Shown here: positions 40,822 to 48,416 of the stretch, piece after piece
How the letters are laid out: each line of letters begins with the position of its first letter
How positions within the stretch are numbered: position 1 is the stretch's first letter
Assembly: GCA_964530325.1 (NCBI GenBank)
Contig: CAZHAX010000001.1
Span: forward strand, 310,001 to 374,000
Length of the DNA stretch: 64,000 nucleotides
DNA from: CAZHAX01 sp964530325
GTDB taxonomy: Bacteria; Chloroflexota; Anaerolineae; B4-G1
Direction of reading: 5' to 3'
Made by a program: the position numbers and the translations under genes
The notes under the pieces: generated by a model
The model's input: the letters and a program-made list of their open reading frames with translations, nothing else
Told to the model about the DNA's origin: nothing
The model's database searches: none

Positions 40822-41799
40822 CTACGAGTGCCTCCAGTCGGGCCGTAGCTTCTCGCGACCACTCAGATAGCGATCAGCCGCCATGGCAGCTTGGGCCCCT
40901 TCAGCCGCCGCCACCACGCTCTGCTTCAGGTGCTTGCACACAACGTCGCCGGCGGCGAATACGCCGGGCAGCGTGGTCTCTCTGTATTCACCGGCGATCA
41001 GACAGCCGCCTTCGCTGACGGGAAGCTGGTCGTACAGGAAATCGGTGATGGGCTGCGTGCCCTGAAGGTAGAAGAAGACCCCGCTTACAGGAATGGTCTG
41101 CTCCTCCTGGTCACCTTTCTTGGCAGCGAAGCGCACCCCCTCGACCCGGTTCTCGCCGAGTACTTCGAGCACCCGGACGCCGAGATGGAGAGCGGCCTTG
41201 GGGTGAGATGCGAGCTCCTGCGCCAACTCCTCATTCGCCTCCAGCTCGGTCGTTGGCGAGAGCAGGTGCACCTTTGTGGCGAAGCGGGTCATCGTCAGCG
41301 CTTCGTCGACCGCCTCGTCGTTGTTGCCGGCTACGGCCACCGGCTGGCCCTGGAAGAAGGCGCCGTCGCACGTGGCGCAGTAGCTCACTCCCCGGCCCAG
41401 CAGCCGCTCCTCACCAGGTACGTGCTGTTGGCACCCCAGGGCGCCGGTGGCGATCACGACCGCGCGCGCCTGATAGGGCTCTGCTGCCCAGACCTGCTTT
41501 GGCTCCGCCTTCAGGTCGACCCGCAGGACCTTCTCGGTGACGAACTCGGCGCCAAAGGAGGCGGCCTGATCGCGCATCGAGCGCACAAGATCAGCCCCGG
41601 TGAGGGGACCCTTTGCCCCAGGGTAGTTCACGATCTGGCTGGCCTTGCCGAGCGCCCCGGAAGCAAGTCCCTTGTCGATCACCAGTGTGCGATGCCCGGC
41701 GCGGGCTGCGTAGAGAGCCGCGGTCGAGCCGGCAGGCCCGCCGCCAATCACTATCAGGTCGTATGGAGCGCCTGCCGCGCCGAGCGATATGCTCTCCAT
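40822..41799 (-). CDS. trxB: Thioredoxin-disulfide-reductase-like flavoprotein
   Basis: A 325-residue FAD/NAD(P) reductase with FAD GxGxxG in VIGGGPAGSTAALYAAR, redox pair C-A-T-C-D-G, and a second nucleotide motif (VAVAGNNDEAVDEAL) that departs from the usual GxGxxA: the position normally a glycine-rich GGGDSA reads A-G-N-N-D-E-A. NADPH specificity is thus uncertain, and a ferredoxin-dependent or NADH-dependent form is possible. Probable reductant of the glutaredoxin-like and thioredoxin-like proteins in the same operon. Confidence 0.85.
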   Translation of the reverse strand: MESISLGAAGAPYDLIVIGGGPAGSTAALYAARAGHRTLVIDKGLASGALGKASQIVNYPGAKGPLTGADLVRSMRDQAASFGAEFVTEKVLRVDLKAEPKQVWAAEPYQARAVVIATGALGCQQHVPGEERLLGRGVSYCATCDGAFFQGQPVAVAGNNDEAVDEALTMTRFATKVHLLSPTTELEANEELAQELASHPKAALHLGVRVLEVLGENRVEGVRFAAKKGDQEEQTIPVSGVFFYLQGTQPITDFLYDQLPVSEGGCLIAGEYRETTLPGVFAAGDVVCKHLKQSVVAAAEGAQAAMAADRYLSGREKLRPDWRHS

Positions 41800-41839
41800 C
41801 TGACTCTGTTCCCTCTAATCGAGCGGACAGGCGGATTGG

Positions 41840-42496
41840 CTAGGACTGGCCGGCCGCTTCCGCTGCCTCGCGAAGCTTATCTACCAGCCTCGCCTCCGGC
41901 ACCGCCCCCTCGAGGTGCACTGTATCGTTGATCACAGTGCGGGGCACGCCCATCACGCTGTACTTGACCGCCAGATGCGGGAACTCCGTAGCCTCCACCA
42001 TGTCCGCCCTCACCAGGCGGCTGGCAACGCCGAGTCTGTGGGCGAGCATGACCGCAGACTGGCAGTACGGGCAGGTGGGCGTAACGAAGACCTGGATGTG
42101 GAGCGGCTCGCGCAGTGCCTGGAGAAAGGCGACGGTATCGTCCTCCAGGTGTGCCCCTCCGGACCCTGCAGCCTTTATGGCGGCCAGAAGGGAAGCGAAC
42201 TCGTAGCCGCTGGGGATGCCGTAGAAGCGCAGGCCGTAGTCCTCAGCGCCGATGACTGCGATCGCCGGTATCTTGTCGATGCCCAGCGAGTCCGCCTTCT
42301 CCTTGTCGGTGACGAAGTTGTAGATCTCAGCGGCGAGCTGCTCCGAGGTCGCAGCGACCTCCTCTACCAGTGCTCTCGCCTCCGCGCAGAGATCACATTC
42401 GAACTCCTGGGTGAACATCACCAGCCGGACCGGTCCACCCAGGTCCGCCAGCTCCTGCTTCACGCCCTCTGCAGTTCCCGAATCCAAGATCGGCAT
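41840..42496 (-). CDS. Protein disulfide oxidoreductase (glutaredoxin-like, two thioredoxin folds)
   Basis: A 218-residue protein with two thioredoxin folds. The N-terminal one carries C-D-L-C-A-E, the C-terminal one C-P-Y-C-Q-S with the cis-Pro segment MGVPRTV. This is the PDO/NrdH-type architecture seen in thermophiles and anaerobes; it partners with the TrxB-like protein next door. Confidence 0.88.
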   Translation of the reverse strand: MPILDSGTAEGVKQELADLGGPVRLVMFTQEFECDLCAEARALVEEVAATSEQLAAEIYNFVTDKEKADSLGIDKIPAIAVIGAEDYGLRFYGIPSGYEFASLLAAIKAAGSGGAHLEDDTVAFLQALREPLHIQVFVTPTCPYCQSAVMLAHRLGVASRLVRADMVEATEFPHLAVKYSVMGVPRTVINDTVHLEGAVPEARLVDKLREAAEAAGQS

Positions 42497-42541
42497 CTGA
42501 TCTGCTCCCTGCTATCTGGTTAGCTCGTTCTTCGGTTGCCT

Positions 42542-42811
42542 CTATGCCAGCCTGGAGAGCGCCATCGCCAAGGATTCGGAGACCTCCTCAGGCGATCTGT
42601 CGGAAGCTGCGCACTCGATCGTGTAGGCCCGGACAAGCTCCACCATGGCCTTGTGCACCGCCGAGCGCACGGCTGCCAGCTGCTGCAGAATCTCGCCGCA
42701 GTCCCGGTTCTCCTCGATCATCCGCGCGATCCCGCGGGCCTGTCCTTCGACCTTCCGAATGCGCCCCAGGAGATCCTCTCTGGCGGGCGCTTCTCCAAGT
42801 CTCGTTTCCAT
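42542..42811 (-). CDS. CsoR-family (CstR-like) transcriptional repressor
   Basis: An 89-residue four-helix repressor of the CsoR/RcnR/FrmR/CstR family. The cysteine pair is C38 and C67, 29 apart as in CsoR and CstR. The middle ligand of copper sensors (a His 25 residues after the first Cys) is Tyr63 here, so copper sensing is doubtful and a persulfide-sensing CstR-like role is favoured (inference from residue pattern). It is the second gene of a redox operon, with a matching inverted repeat over the operon's promoter. Confidence 0.85.
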   Translation of the reverse strand: METRLGEAPAREDLLGRIRKVEGQARGIARMIEENRDCGEILQQLAAVRSAVHKAMVELVRAYTIECAASDRSPEEVSESLAMALSRLA

Positions 42812-42856
42812 CGCGCTCCTTGTGCGGAGGCGTACCGCCTCCTAGCGCTTCAAGCT

Positions 42857-43057
42857 TCAGGTCGGGGCCGGTCCGCACGATCGCGTTCCCGGCGGCTTCG
42901 TCGTAGCCGGCGTGCGGCAGCCGAACAGCGATATCGCCTTGCGGGTTCTCGAGCTGCCGCACTTCGGGCACACGGCTTCGACTTGCTGCCCGGGCGATCG
43001 CACGAGCAGCTCAAACGGTTCACCGCAGTCTTGGCACTCATATTCGTACAAGGGCAT
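42857..43057 (-). CDS. FmdB-type zinc-ribbon protein
   Basis: A 66-residue protein. The N-terminal MPLYEYEC-x-x-C and the second C-P-K-C make a zinc ribbon of the FmdB/PutA-regulator family. C-terminal tail is Pro/Thr-rich with a further C at residue 55-61. It starts at ATG 43057 behind GGGAGGTG and heads the operon. Confidence 0.85.
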   Translation of the reverse strand: MPLYEYECQDCGEPFELLVRSPGQQVEAVCPKCGSSRTRKAISLFGCRTPATTKPPGTRSCGPAPT

Positions 43058-43072
43058 AGGCACACCTCCCTG

Positions 43073-43097
43073 ATACCATACTAGGGTATAGTATACC
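43073..43097. promoter_or_regulatory. Candidate CstR/CsoR operator
   Basis: Two overlapping inverted repeats: ATACC-N7-GGTAT (43073-43089) and GGTATA-G-TATACC (43085-43097). They cover the -10 box and the predicted start of transcription for the redox operon. The ATACC...GGTAT half-sites resemble known CsoR/CstR operators. Confidence 0.6.
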
Positions 43098-43119
43098 ACA
43101 TCGAAGTGGGGTCTGTCAA
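43090..43119 (-). promoter_or_regulatory. Promoter of the fmdB-to-thioredoxin operon
   Basis: Minus strand TTGACA (43119-43114), 18-bp spacer, TATACT (43095-43090), with extended TGG. Perfect -35. All ten downstream genes (43057 to 37214) are spaced by 3-78 bp. Confidence 0.7.
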
Positions 43120-43163
43120 GTGCGTCCGTCCCGATGAGCGGGAAAGGGCAGGGTGCGGGCGGG

Positions 43164-44495
43164 CTAGGCCGGCCTGCCCAGCAGGTCGTGCTCCAATGCG
43201 GAGGTGATCACAATCGGAATGATCCTGCCCACACTCAGCTCCGCCTGCACGAGCACCAGGCCGTCGATCTCGGGGGCGTCGCGGTAGGAGCGCCCCACGC
43301 TGATCCCTTCGCCCTGGCCTTCGATGAGGACATCGAGCGTCTGTCCCACCAGTTTCTGGTTCTGAGCCAGCGACAGGCCCTGCTGCAGCTGCATGATGCG
43401 CGCCCGCCGCTCCTCCTTGAGCTCTGCCGGGACATCGTCGGCAAGACGAGCGGCAGGCGTTCCCGCCTCGTGGGAATAGGTGAAGACGCCGACGCGGTCG
43501 AATCTCTCCTCCGCCACGAAGTCGATCAGCGCCTCGAACTCCGCCTCCGTCTCGCCCGGGAAGCCGACCAGGAGGGTGGTGCGGATGGCGACCCCCGGCA
43601 TAGCGGTTCGCAGCCTGGCCAGGGTGCGCCGGACCTGGTCAACGTCCGCCGGCCGGGCCATTCGCCTGAGGACGTCCGGATGGGCATGCTGCAGGGGGAG
43701 ATCGACATAGGGTAGGATCTGAGCATGGCTGGCCATCGTTTCGATCAGAGGCTCGGTGATGCGCCCCGGGTAGGCGTACATCAGGCGTATCCACGGCACC
43801 GCGGGGATCGCCTGCACCAGGGGCTCCAGCAGGCCCGCCAGTGTGATCTGCCGATCAAGATCGCGTCCGTAGTCTGTGGTGTCCTGGGCTATGAGTATGA
43901 TCTCCTGCACACCGTTCTCTGCCAGCCAGCGGGCGTCGGCCAGGATGTCCTCTGGACGGCGGCTGATGGCCGGCCCTTTGATCAGCGGTATGGCGCAGAA
44001 GGCGCAGGAGCGCCGGCAGCCGTCGGCTATCTTGAGGTAGGCGCTTGCCCCCTGGACGGCGACGCGATGCAGGGCAGGCGTACACTCCTGTGCAGCTGGA
44101 ACCTCCGGCGGCAGGCAAACAGGATGCCCGGCGTCGGCCTCATCTAGGCTGCGCACGAGGTCCAGGAACTCCATCCAGCGCCGGGTGCCGATGAGGCCGT
44201 CGATCTGGGGCACCGCTTCGGCGAGCTCCTCCGGGCAGCGCTGTGAGTAGCAGCCGGCCGCCACCAGGCGCTGGCGAGCCTTCTTGTGGCGCGCCAGGTC
44301 CCGGATGACGGCCAGAGACTCCTCGCGAGCGGACTCGATGAAGCCGCAGGTGTTGACTATCAGGAGACCGGCGTCCCGGGGCCTGTCCGAGGCCTCGAAC
44401 CCTGCCGCTTCCAGGAGAGCCGACAGGCCGGCGCTGTCGACGAGATTCTTCGGGCAGCCGAGGCTGATCAGATGGTAGCGGCGCGGATTAGTCAT
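43164..44495 (-). CDS. rimO: Ribosomal protein S12 methylthiotransferase RimO
   Basis: A 443-residue radical SAM methylthiotransferase acting on uS12 Asp. The N-terminal UPF0004 cluster ligands are in SLGCPKNLVDS, VNTCGFIESA and AAGCYSQRCPEEL. The radical SAM motif C-R-R-S-C-A-F-C sits at about residue 160, followed by the TRAM domain (VLIEGQGEGISVGRSYRDAPEIDG is split by the DAPE substrate-side loop). RimO, not MiaB, is indicated by SLGCPKN and GRSY-DAPEIDG. Confidence 0.95.
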   Translation of the reverse strand: MTNPRRYHLISLGCPKNLVDSAGLSALLEAAGFEASDRPRDAGLLIVNTCGFIESAREESLAVIRDLARHKKARQRLVAAGCYSQRCPEELAEAVPQIDGLIGTRRWMEFLDLVRSLDEADAGHPVCLPPEVPAAQECTPALHRVAVQGASAYLKIADGCRRSCAFCAIPLIKGPAISRRPEDILADARWLAENGVQEIILIAQDTTDYGRDLDRQITLAGLLEPLVQAIPAVPWIRLMYAYPGRITEPLIETMASHAQILPYVDLPLQHAHPDVLRRMARPADVDQVRRTLARLRTAMPGVAIRTTLLVGFPGETEAEFEALIDFVAEERFDRVGVFTYSHEAGTPAARLADDVPAELKEERRARIMQLQQGLSLAQNQKLVGQTLDVLIEGQGEGISVGRSYRDAPEIDGLVLVQAELSVGRIIPIVITSALEHDLLGRPA

Positions 44496-44520
44496 GCTTG
44501 GAGCCGGCTGCGAGCTCGGT

Positions 44521-45345
44521 TCAAGGCACCGTAAGGTCGATCTCTCCCCACGGCGCCCAGGCGCGGTGGCACAGGTCGCGCCGCTCCGACATGCGGCCGA
44601 GTAGCTCGCCGTTCACGGTGACCAGGAGCCCGGCGCCGTTCCCTGTCTCGACAGAGATCGTCTTCTCGCCGGACCAGGTCTCCGTCTCGCCCGGCTGCAT
44701 CATCCCCTCGAGCAGGACAGCGTCCTCGGTCGTTGCTCGGACCCAGACGTGCTCCGTGGCCTCCAGCGTGACCGTAACTACTCCGAGGGGATCGATAGGA
44801 TAGCCCGGCGTCGACGTAGGCGTGGCGGCTGTTTCAGTGGGGGACGCTGCCTGGGAGACAGTCGCTGTGGCGGTCGGCCCGGGAGCGCTGCCGATTCGCC
44901 TGAGCACACCAGTCGCCCCCAGAACGGCTGCAGTAACGACAATCAGCCCCGCGACAGCGACGACGGCACGCCGCTGAGTGACCCATCCGGGTGCCGATCC
45001 GAATATCGGCAGCCCCCGTGTCTTGACCACGTCCTCGGCGGTCATTCGCTCCGGAGGCTCGGCGGGCTGGTCGCTGGCTGCAGTGTCCGGCTCGGGCGCG
45101 GGGGCGATGCCGTGGACCTCAGAATCGTAGCGGGCCAGCACAGCGTCAGCCGGCAGGCCCAGGTAGCGGGCGTAGATACGGAGGAAGCCCCGGATCTGCA
45201 CCTCGCCGCCAGACAGGGCGGCAAAGTCCCCGCCCTCTAGCGCCTGCAGGAGGTGAAGGCGGATGCGGGTTAGATCCGCGGCCTGATCAAGCGACGCGCC
45301 CTGCGCCTCTCGCGTCTTCCGCAGCCACGCGGCGAGGGTATCCAT
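44521..45345 (-). CDS. RodZ-like HTH protein with C-terminal DUF4115
   Basis: A 274-residue protein. N-terminal Xre-type HTH (GDTLAAWLRK-like start, LDQAADLTRIRLHLLQALE), a linker, one transmembrane helix (AVVAVAGLIVVTAAVLGATG), a Thr/Pro-rich stretch, and a C-terminal DUF4115 beta domain (VTVTLEATEHVWVRAT). This is RodZ architecture, used with MreB in cell shape control. No mreB is near. Lies between rplI and rimO in the same operon. Confidence 0.85.
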   Translation of the reverse strand: MDTLAAWLRKTREAQGASLDQAADLTRIRLHLLQALEGGDFAALSGGEVQIRGFLRIYARYLGLPADAVLARYDSEVHGIAPAPEPDTAASDQPAEPPERMTAEDVVKTRGLPIFGSAPGWVTQRRAVVAVAGLIVVTAAVLGATGVLRRIGSAPGPTATATVSQAASPTETAATPTSTPGYPIDPLGVVTVTLEATEHVWVRATTEDAVLLEGMMQPGETETWSGEKTISVETGNGAGLLVTVNGELLGRMSERRDLCHRAWAPWGEIDLTVP

Positions 45346-45360
45346 TCTATGCCGGCCGGT

Positions 45361-45957
45361 CTACTCTTCTTGCCGGTCTTCTTGTGGCCCGGCTGCGCCT
45401 TCGTTTGCCTCCTCTTCGGAGGCCGCGGCTTCGGTCGCTGAGCCGGCCGGCTGATCAGGGGCTGCTTCCTCTTCAGGCTCGCTCGCCGCAGTTGACTCGG
45501 TCGCCTGACCCCCCGCTGGGTTGACGAGGACCTTGACCTCGGCCGTTACCTCGGCGCTGAGACGCACGGGGACGATGTGCTCGCCCACGTGGCGGATGGG
45601 GTCACTCAGGATGTGCTTGCGGCGGTCGAAGCTCTCGCCGATCTGCTGGCTGAGCGCGTCGGCGATTTCGGCGGTGGTGATGGAGCCGTAGAGGCGCCCC
45701 TTCTCGCCGGCCTTCGCCTCGAAGGTGAGCGTAGTCGCTGCCAGCTGCTCGGCCAGTTCCGCGGCGCGCACCGCGATCCTCTCGTCCCGCCGGGCGCCGG
45801 CTGAGCGCAGCCGCTCGGCCTGCTCCATCGCCGCCGGCGTGGCTGCTGTGGCCAGGCCTTGAGGAATCAGGTAATTGCGTGCGTAGCCGACGGCCACGTT
45901 CTTCACGTCACCGGCATGACCTAGATCCTGCACGTCTTGTGTCAGAACGATCTTCAC
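45361..45957 (-). CDS. rplI: Ribosomal protein bL9 with acidic C-terminal extension
   Basis: A 198-residue bL9. The first 150 residues are the two bL9 domains: the N-terminal K-I-V-L-T-Q-D-V-Q-D-L-G start with GDVKNVAVGYARNYLIPQGLA and the C-terminal LYGSITTAEIADAL and RRKHI. The remaining about 50 residues are an extra Glu/Ala/Pro-rich tail that typical bL9 lacks. The GTG start at 45957 has GGAGGT 8 nt upstream. A 9-bp hairpin lies between it and tRNA-Leu. Confidence 0.93.
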   Translation of the reverse strand: MKIVLTQDVQDLGHAGDVKNVAVGYARNYLIPQGLATAATPAAMEQAERLRSAGARRDERIAVRAAELAEQLAATTLTFEAKAGEKGRLYGSITTAEIADALSQQIGESFDRRKHILSDPIRHVGEHIVPVRLSAEVTAEVKVLVNPAGGQATESTAASEPEEEAAPDQPAGSATEAAASEEEANEGAAGPQEDRQEE

Positions 45958-46013
45958 GATATTCAACCTCCAGCGAAGTGGGGGTGCCTGCTTTCCGTGA
46001 GCGGCCACAGCTT

Positions 46014-46040
46014 GAGCGCCCCGCAGGCGAGGGGGCGCTC
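46014..46040 (-). terminator. Hairpin between tRNA-Leu and rplI
   Basis: Perfect 9-bp stem GAGCGCCCC (46014-46022 on plus) with GGGGCGCTC (46032-46040), 9-nt loop. It lies 17 bases downstream of tRNA-Leu and has no T-tract. It may separate tRNA processing from rplI expression (attenuator or RNase site). Confidence 0.4.
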
Positions 46041-46056
46041 GGCCGGTACCCGCTCA

Positions 46057-46139
46057 TGGGGCGGGTGGGATTCGAACCCACACGTCCTTTCGGACAGAGG
46101 ATTTTAAGTCCCCGGCGTCTACCGTTTCGCCACCGCCCC
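46057..46139 (-). tRNA. tRNA-Leu (anticodon UAA)
   Basis: 83 nt without encoded CCA. Acceptor GGGGCGG pairs with CCGCCCC, discriminator A. D-stem GCG...CGC, anticodon loop CTTAAAA with TAA, a long variable arm (CTGTCCGAAAGGACG), and T-loop GGTTCGAATCCC. Typical class II tRNA-Leu. Confidence 0.92.
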
Positions 46140-46200
46140 CAGGAGGTGGCGTGCAGCCCTGCGCCAGAGCCGCTCGCCGCCCGCCGGAAAGACACAACGA

Positions 46201-46271
46201 AGGCGACGGCCGGAATCGAACCGGCGATAGAGGTTTTGCAGACCCCCGCCTTACCACTTGGCTACGTCGCC
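46201..46271 (-). tRNA. tRNA-Cys (anticodon GCA)
   Basis: 71 nt without CCA. Acceptor GGCGACG pairs with CGTCGCC, discriminator T as in tRNA-Cys. Anticodon loop TCTGCAAAA carries GCA. Tandem with tRNA-Leu 61 nt downstream. It is not a selenocysteine tRNA. Confidence 0.93.
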
Positions 46272-46284
46272 CGGCGTGCTGGGC

Positions 46285-46313
46285 ATTCTACCACGCATGC
46301 GGTGGAGCGGCAA
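46285..46313 (-). promoter_or_regulatory. Promoter of the tRNA-Cys/tRNA-Leu/rplI run
   Basis: Minus strand TTGCCG (46313-46308), 17-bp spacer, TAGAAT (46290-46285) with extended TGG. The -10 box ends 13 bp before the tRNA-Cys 5' end. Confidence 0.6.
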
Positions 46314-46382
46314 GTACCGGGGCGAAGGCTGGCTGCAGGCCGGCCGAGAAGGAGCTTGGCGGCGGGGGCTCTACGGATTCGC

Positions 46383-47204
46383 CTACGTGTATCCTTCCTC
46401 TCTGGCGGCCAGGTCCATGGGCAGGGTCCTGATCCGCTCCAAAGGCAGTGACACGTCCGATGCTGCCTGACGCTGGTCGAGAGTCTTCAGGTAGCGCAGG
46501 CACTCCCTGCAGAAGTAAAGCCGGTACGCACCATCCTCGCTGATGTGGTAAGCGATCTTGGTATGCTCGGTTGTTCCGCAGAAGGGGCAGCCGAGGCGCC
46601 TGAACGGCCATAGGCTGGCGCAGCGGGAACACATCAGCTGGCGAGATCCGGTTTCCTCGTCGAGCACGGCGAAATCGGGCGCCCCGCCGCATGCTGGACA
46701 CGCTCCCCGCTTCCACGTGGCGAGATCAACCAAGGGCAGCAGCCGCTCCGCGGCCCAGCCCAGATAGGGCCCGAGCGCCAGGTCGGCAGCCGCTTCAGGG
46801 AGGGTACCCTCCAGAACGGGTGTGCACTGCGCGGTCAGGGCCTGGCCCCTTTCGAATCGCTCCCGCGCCAGCGCCAACCACTCCGACGTATCGTCCGGCA
46901 GGGGTGCATCCGCAACTCCAACCCCGAACTCGCGGAGAACGTGTGCGATTGAGGTGGCCAGCTCGGCGAAGCGCTCGGCCTGGATCGGAAGCAGGCTGAA
47001 GTCGATCAGTGGCTTGCCCTCGTCTAGGCGTGCTTCCAGTACGTCATTCTTGGGATTCTCAAGAGCGGCCCGGATCCCGCTTCTAGCTTCGTCCCGCAAC
47101 CGCAGGAGCCGGCCGTGCAGCTCGTAGTAGCGGGCCAGTTCCGGGTCCTTTGCTGCCTCTTCAGCCAGCGCTTGCTGGATCATTCCTCGTCCGGGCAGGG
47201 ACAC
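46383..47204 (-). CDS. fdhE: Formate dehydrogenase accessory protein FdhE
   Basis: A 273-residue rubredoxin-like accessory protein with four C-x-x-C type motifs: C-P-A-C-G, C-S-R-C-A-S-L-W, C-P-F-C-G and C-R-E-C-L-R-Y-L-K-T-L-D. FdhE binds iron and helps maturation of membrane formate dehydrogenases. GTG 47204 and ATG 47183 are both possible starts. It is downstream of the nrfD-like gene and 67 nt away. Confidence 0.9.
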   Translation of the reverse strand: MSLPGRGMIQQALAEEAAKDPELARYYELHGRLLRLRDEARSGIRAALENPKNDVLEARLDEGKPLIDFSLLPIQAERFAELATSIAHVLREFGVGVADAPLPDDTSEWLALARERFERGQALTAQCTPVLEGTLPEAAADLALGPYLGWAAERLLPLVDLATWKRGACPACGGAPDFAVLDEETGSRQLMCSRCASLWPFRRLGCPFCGTTEHTKIAYHISEDGAYRLYFCRECLRYLKTLDQRQAASDVSLPLERIRTLPMDLAAREEGYT

Positions 47205-47271
47205 CCTGCCGAGCGTGCTGCTTTCACACCCTGTCCCTGACGCTCCGCCAGCTTGGGCCTGAGACCTTGAC

Positions 47272-48414
47272 TCAGCTTTCTCCCCCGGTCACCGTCTGCC
47301 GAAGAGGCTGGATTCTCTTCACCGCCAGCGAGAAGACAATGATGCCGAAGGAGATCGCGCCGGCGATCAGCGCGTACTCCATCCAGGACGGGCTGTACGG
47401 TGCTGGACCGGGCGACTCGAGCGCGAACCAGGCAACGGTGGGCCGGTTGATGGCCAACCCTACGAGGACGCAGATCGCGCCCGCAAGGAGCCCCCTTGTA
47501 GTCTCCCTGGCCCGCGAGGCGAAGATGATCAGCGGCGCGATAACGCCCACGACGATTTCCCCCAGGAACAGCAGGGTCAGCGTCCCGCTGGTGAAGACGA
47601 GCCCCAGCTCCCCGGCGAACACCAGATCACTGATCTTGAGGACCAGGTACGTGCCCAGGAGCACCGCGGCGATCTTGGCCAGACCAGACAAGAGCCTGGC
47701 GGGGGCGGGTCTGCCAAGGGCCCGCCAGCTGACTATGGCCAGCAGGATCGTCACCGAGAGCCCGCTGATCAGCGCCGAGGTGAGGAACAGAACCGGCAGA
47801 ATTGGGGTCCACCAGATAGGATTGAGCTTGGTGCGCAGGAGCAGGAAGAGCGCTCCCAGCGATCCCTGGTGTATGGTGGACAGGAGCACTCCAACGGCAG
47901 AGATCAGGACGATGAGCTGATTGACCAGCCGTGCGGGCGCCCAGTCCTTCTTCTGGAAGACGATGTAGAAGAGCTCCAAGACGAGAACGCCGAAGTAGAC
48001 GGTTATCGACATGCTGACCTCGAACATGAACGAGTGCAGGTTCCAGCGCCACGGCAGGAGCACGCTGTAGAACTGATCCCAGCGCCCCAGATCGATCATG
48101 AGCACGAGGACCACCAGAAGGTAGCCCAAGAACCCGGCCAGTACGCTGAAGTGAGCAACGCCGTGATACTTGTGCTGGTTGAAGATGTGCACGATCGCGG
48201 CCAGCGTGAACGCGCCCGCGGAGAAGGGGACCGCAAATACGTCGAAGGCTATCCACAGGCCCCAGGGATGGCTGTTGCTGAGGTTGGTCGTAGCGCCGAG
48301 TCCAAGTACCAGGCGAGTGATCGCGACTGCGAGTGCCAGCAGCACCAATGCGCCCAGGATCACGTAGGCGGCCGTGGAAGCGACGGTGCGTTTCGTTACC
48401 GCTCTTGCTGTCAT
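47272..48414 (-). CDS. NrfD/PsrC-like membrane anchor subunit
   Basis: A 380-residue polytopic protein with about ten transmembrane helices of the NrfD/PsrC/HybB family. It begins A-Y-V-I-L-G-A-L-V-L and has SHPWGLWIAFDVFAVPF and STIHQGSLGALF, conserved in HybB-like members. It connects the periplasmic iron-sulfur subunit to the membrane quinone pool, or pumps protons. There are no haem-ligand histidines of cytochrome b type. Confidence 0.9.
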   Translation of the reverse strand: MTARAVTKRTVASTAAYVILGALVLLALAVAITRLVLGLGATTNLSNSHPWGLWIAFDVFAVPFSAGAFTLAAIVHIFNQHKYHGVAHFSVLAGFLGYLLVVLVLMIDLGRWDQFYSVLLPWRWNLHSFMFEVSMSITVYFGVLVLELFYIVFQKKDWAPARLVNQLIVLISAVGVLLSTIHQGSLGALFLLLRTKLNPIWWTPILPVLFLTSALISGLSVTILLAIVSWRALGRPAPARLLSGLAKIAAVLLGTYLVLKISDLVFAGELGLVFTSGTLTLLFLGEIVVGVIAPLIIFASRARETTRGLLAGAICVLVGLAINRPTVAWFALESPGPAPYSPSWMEYALIAGAISFGIIVFSLAVKRIQPLRQTVTGGES

Positions 48415-48416
48415 GG

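Noticed and set aside
46201..46271. tRNA-Sec (selC) for the two UGA genes
   Set aside because: This tRNA is 71 nt, has a normal acceptor stem and a GCA anticodon, so it is tRNA-Cys. The neighbouring one is tRNA-Leu(UAA).
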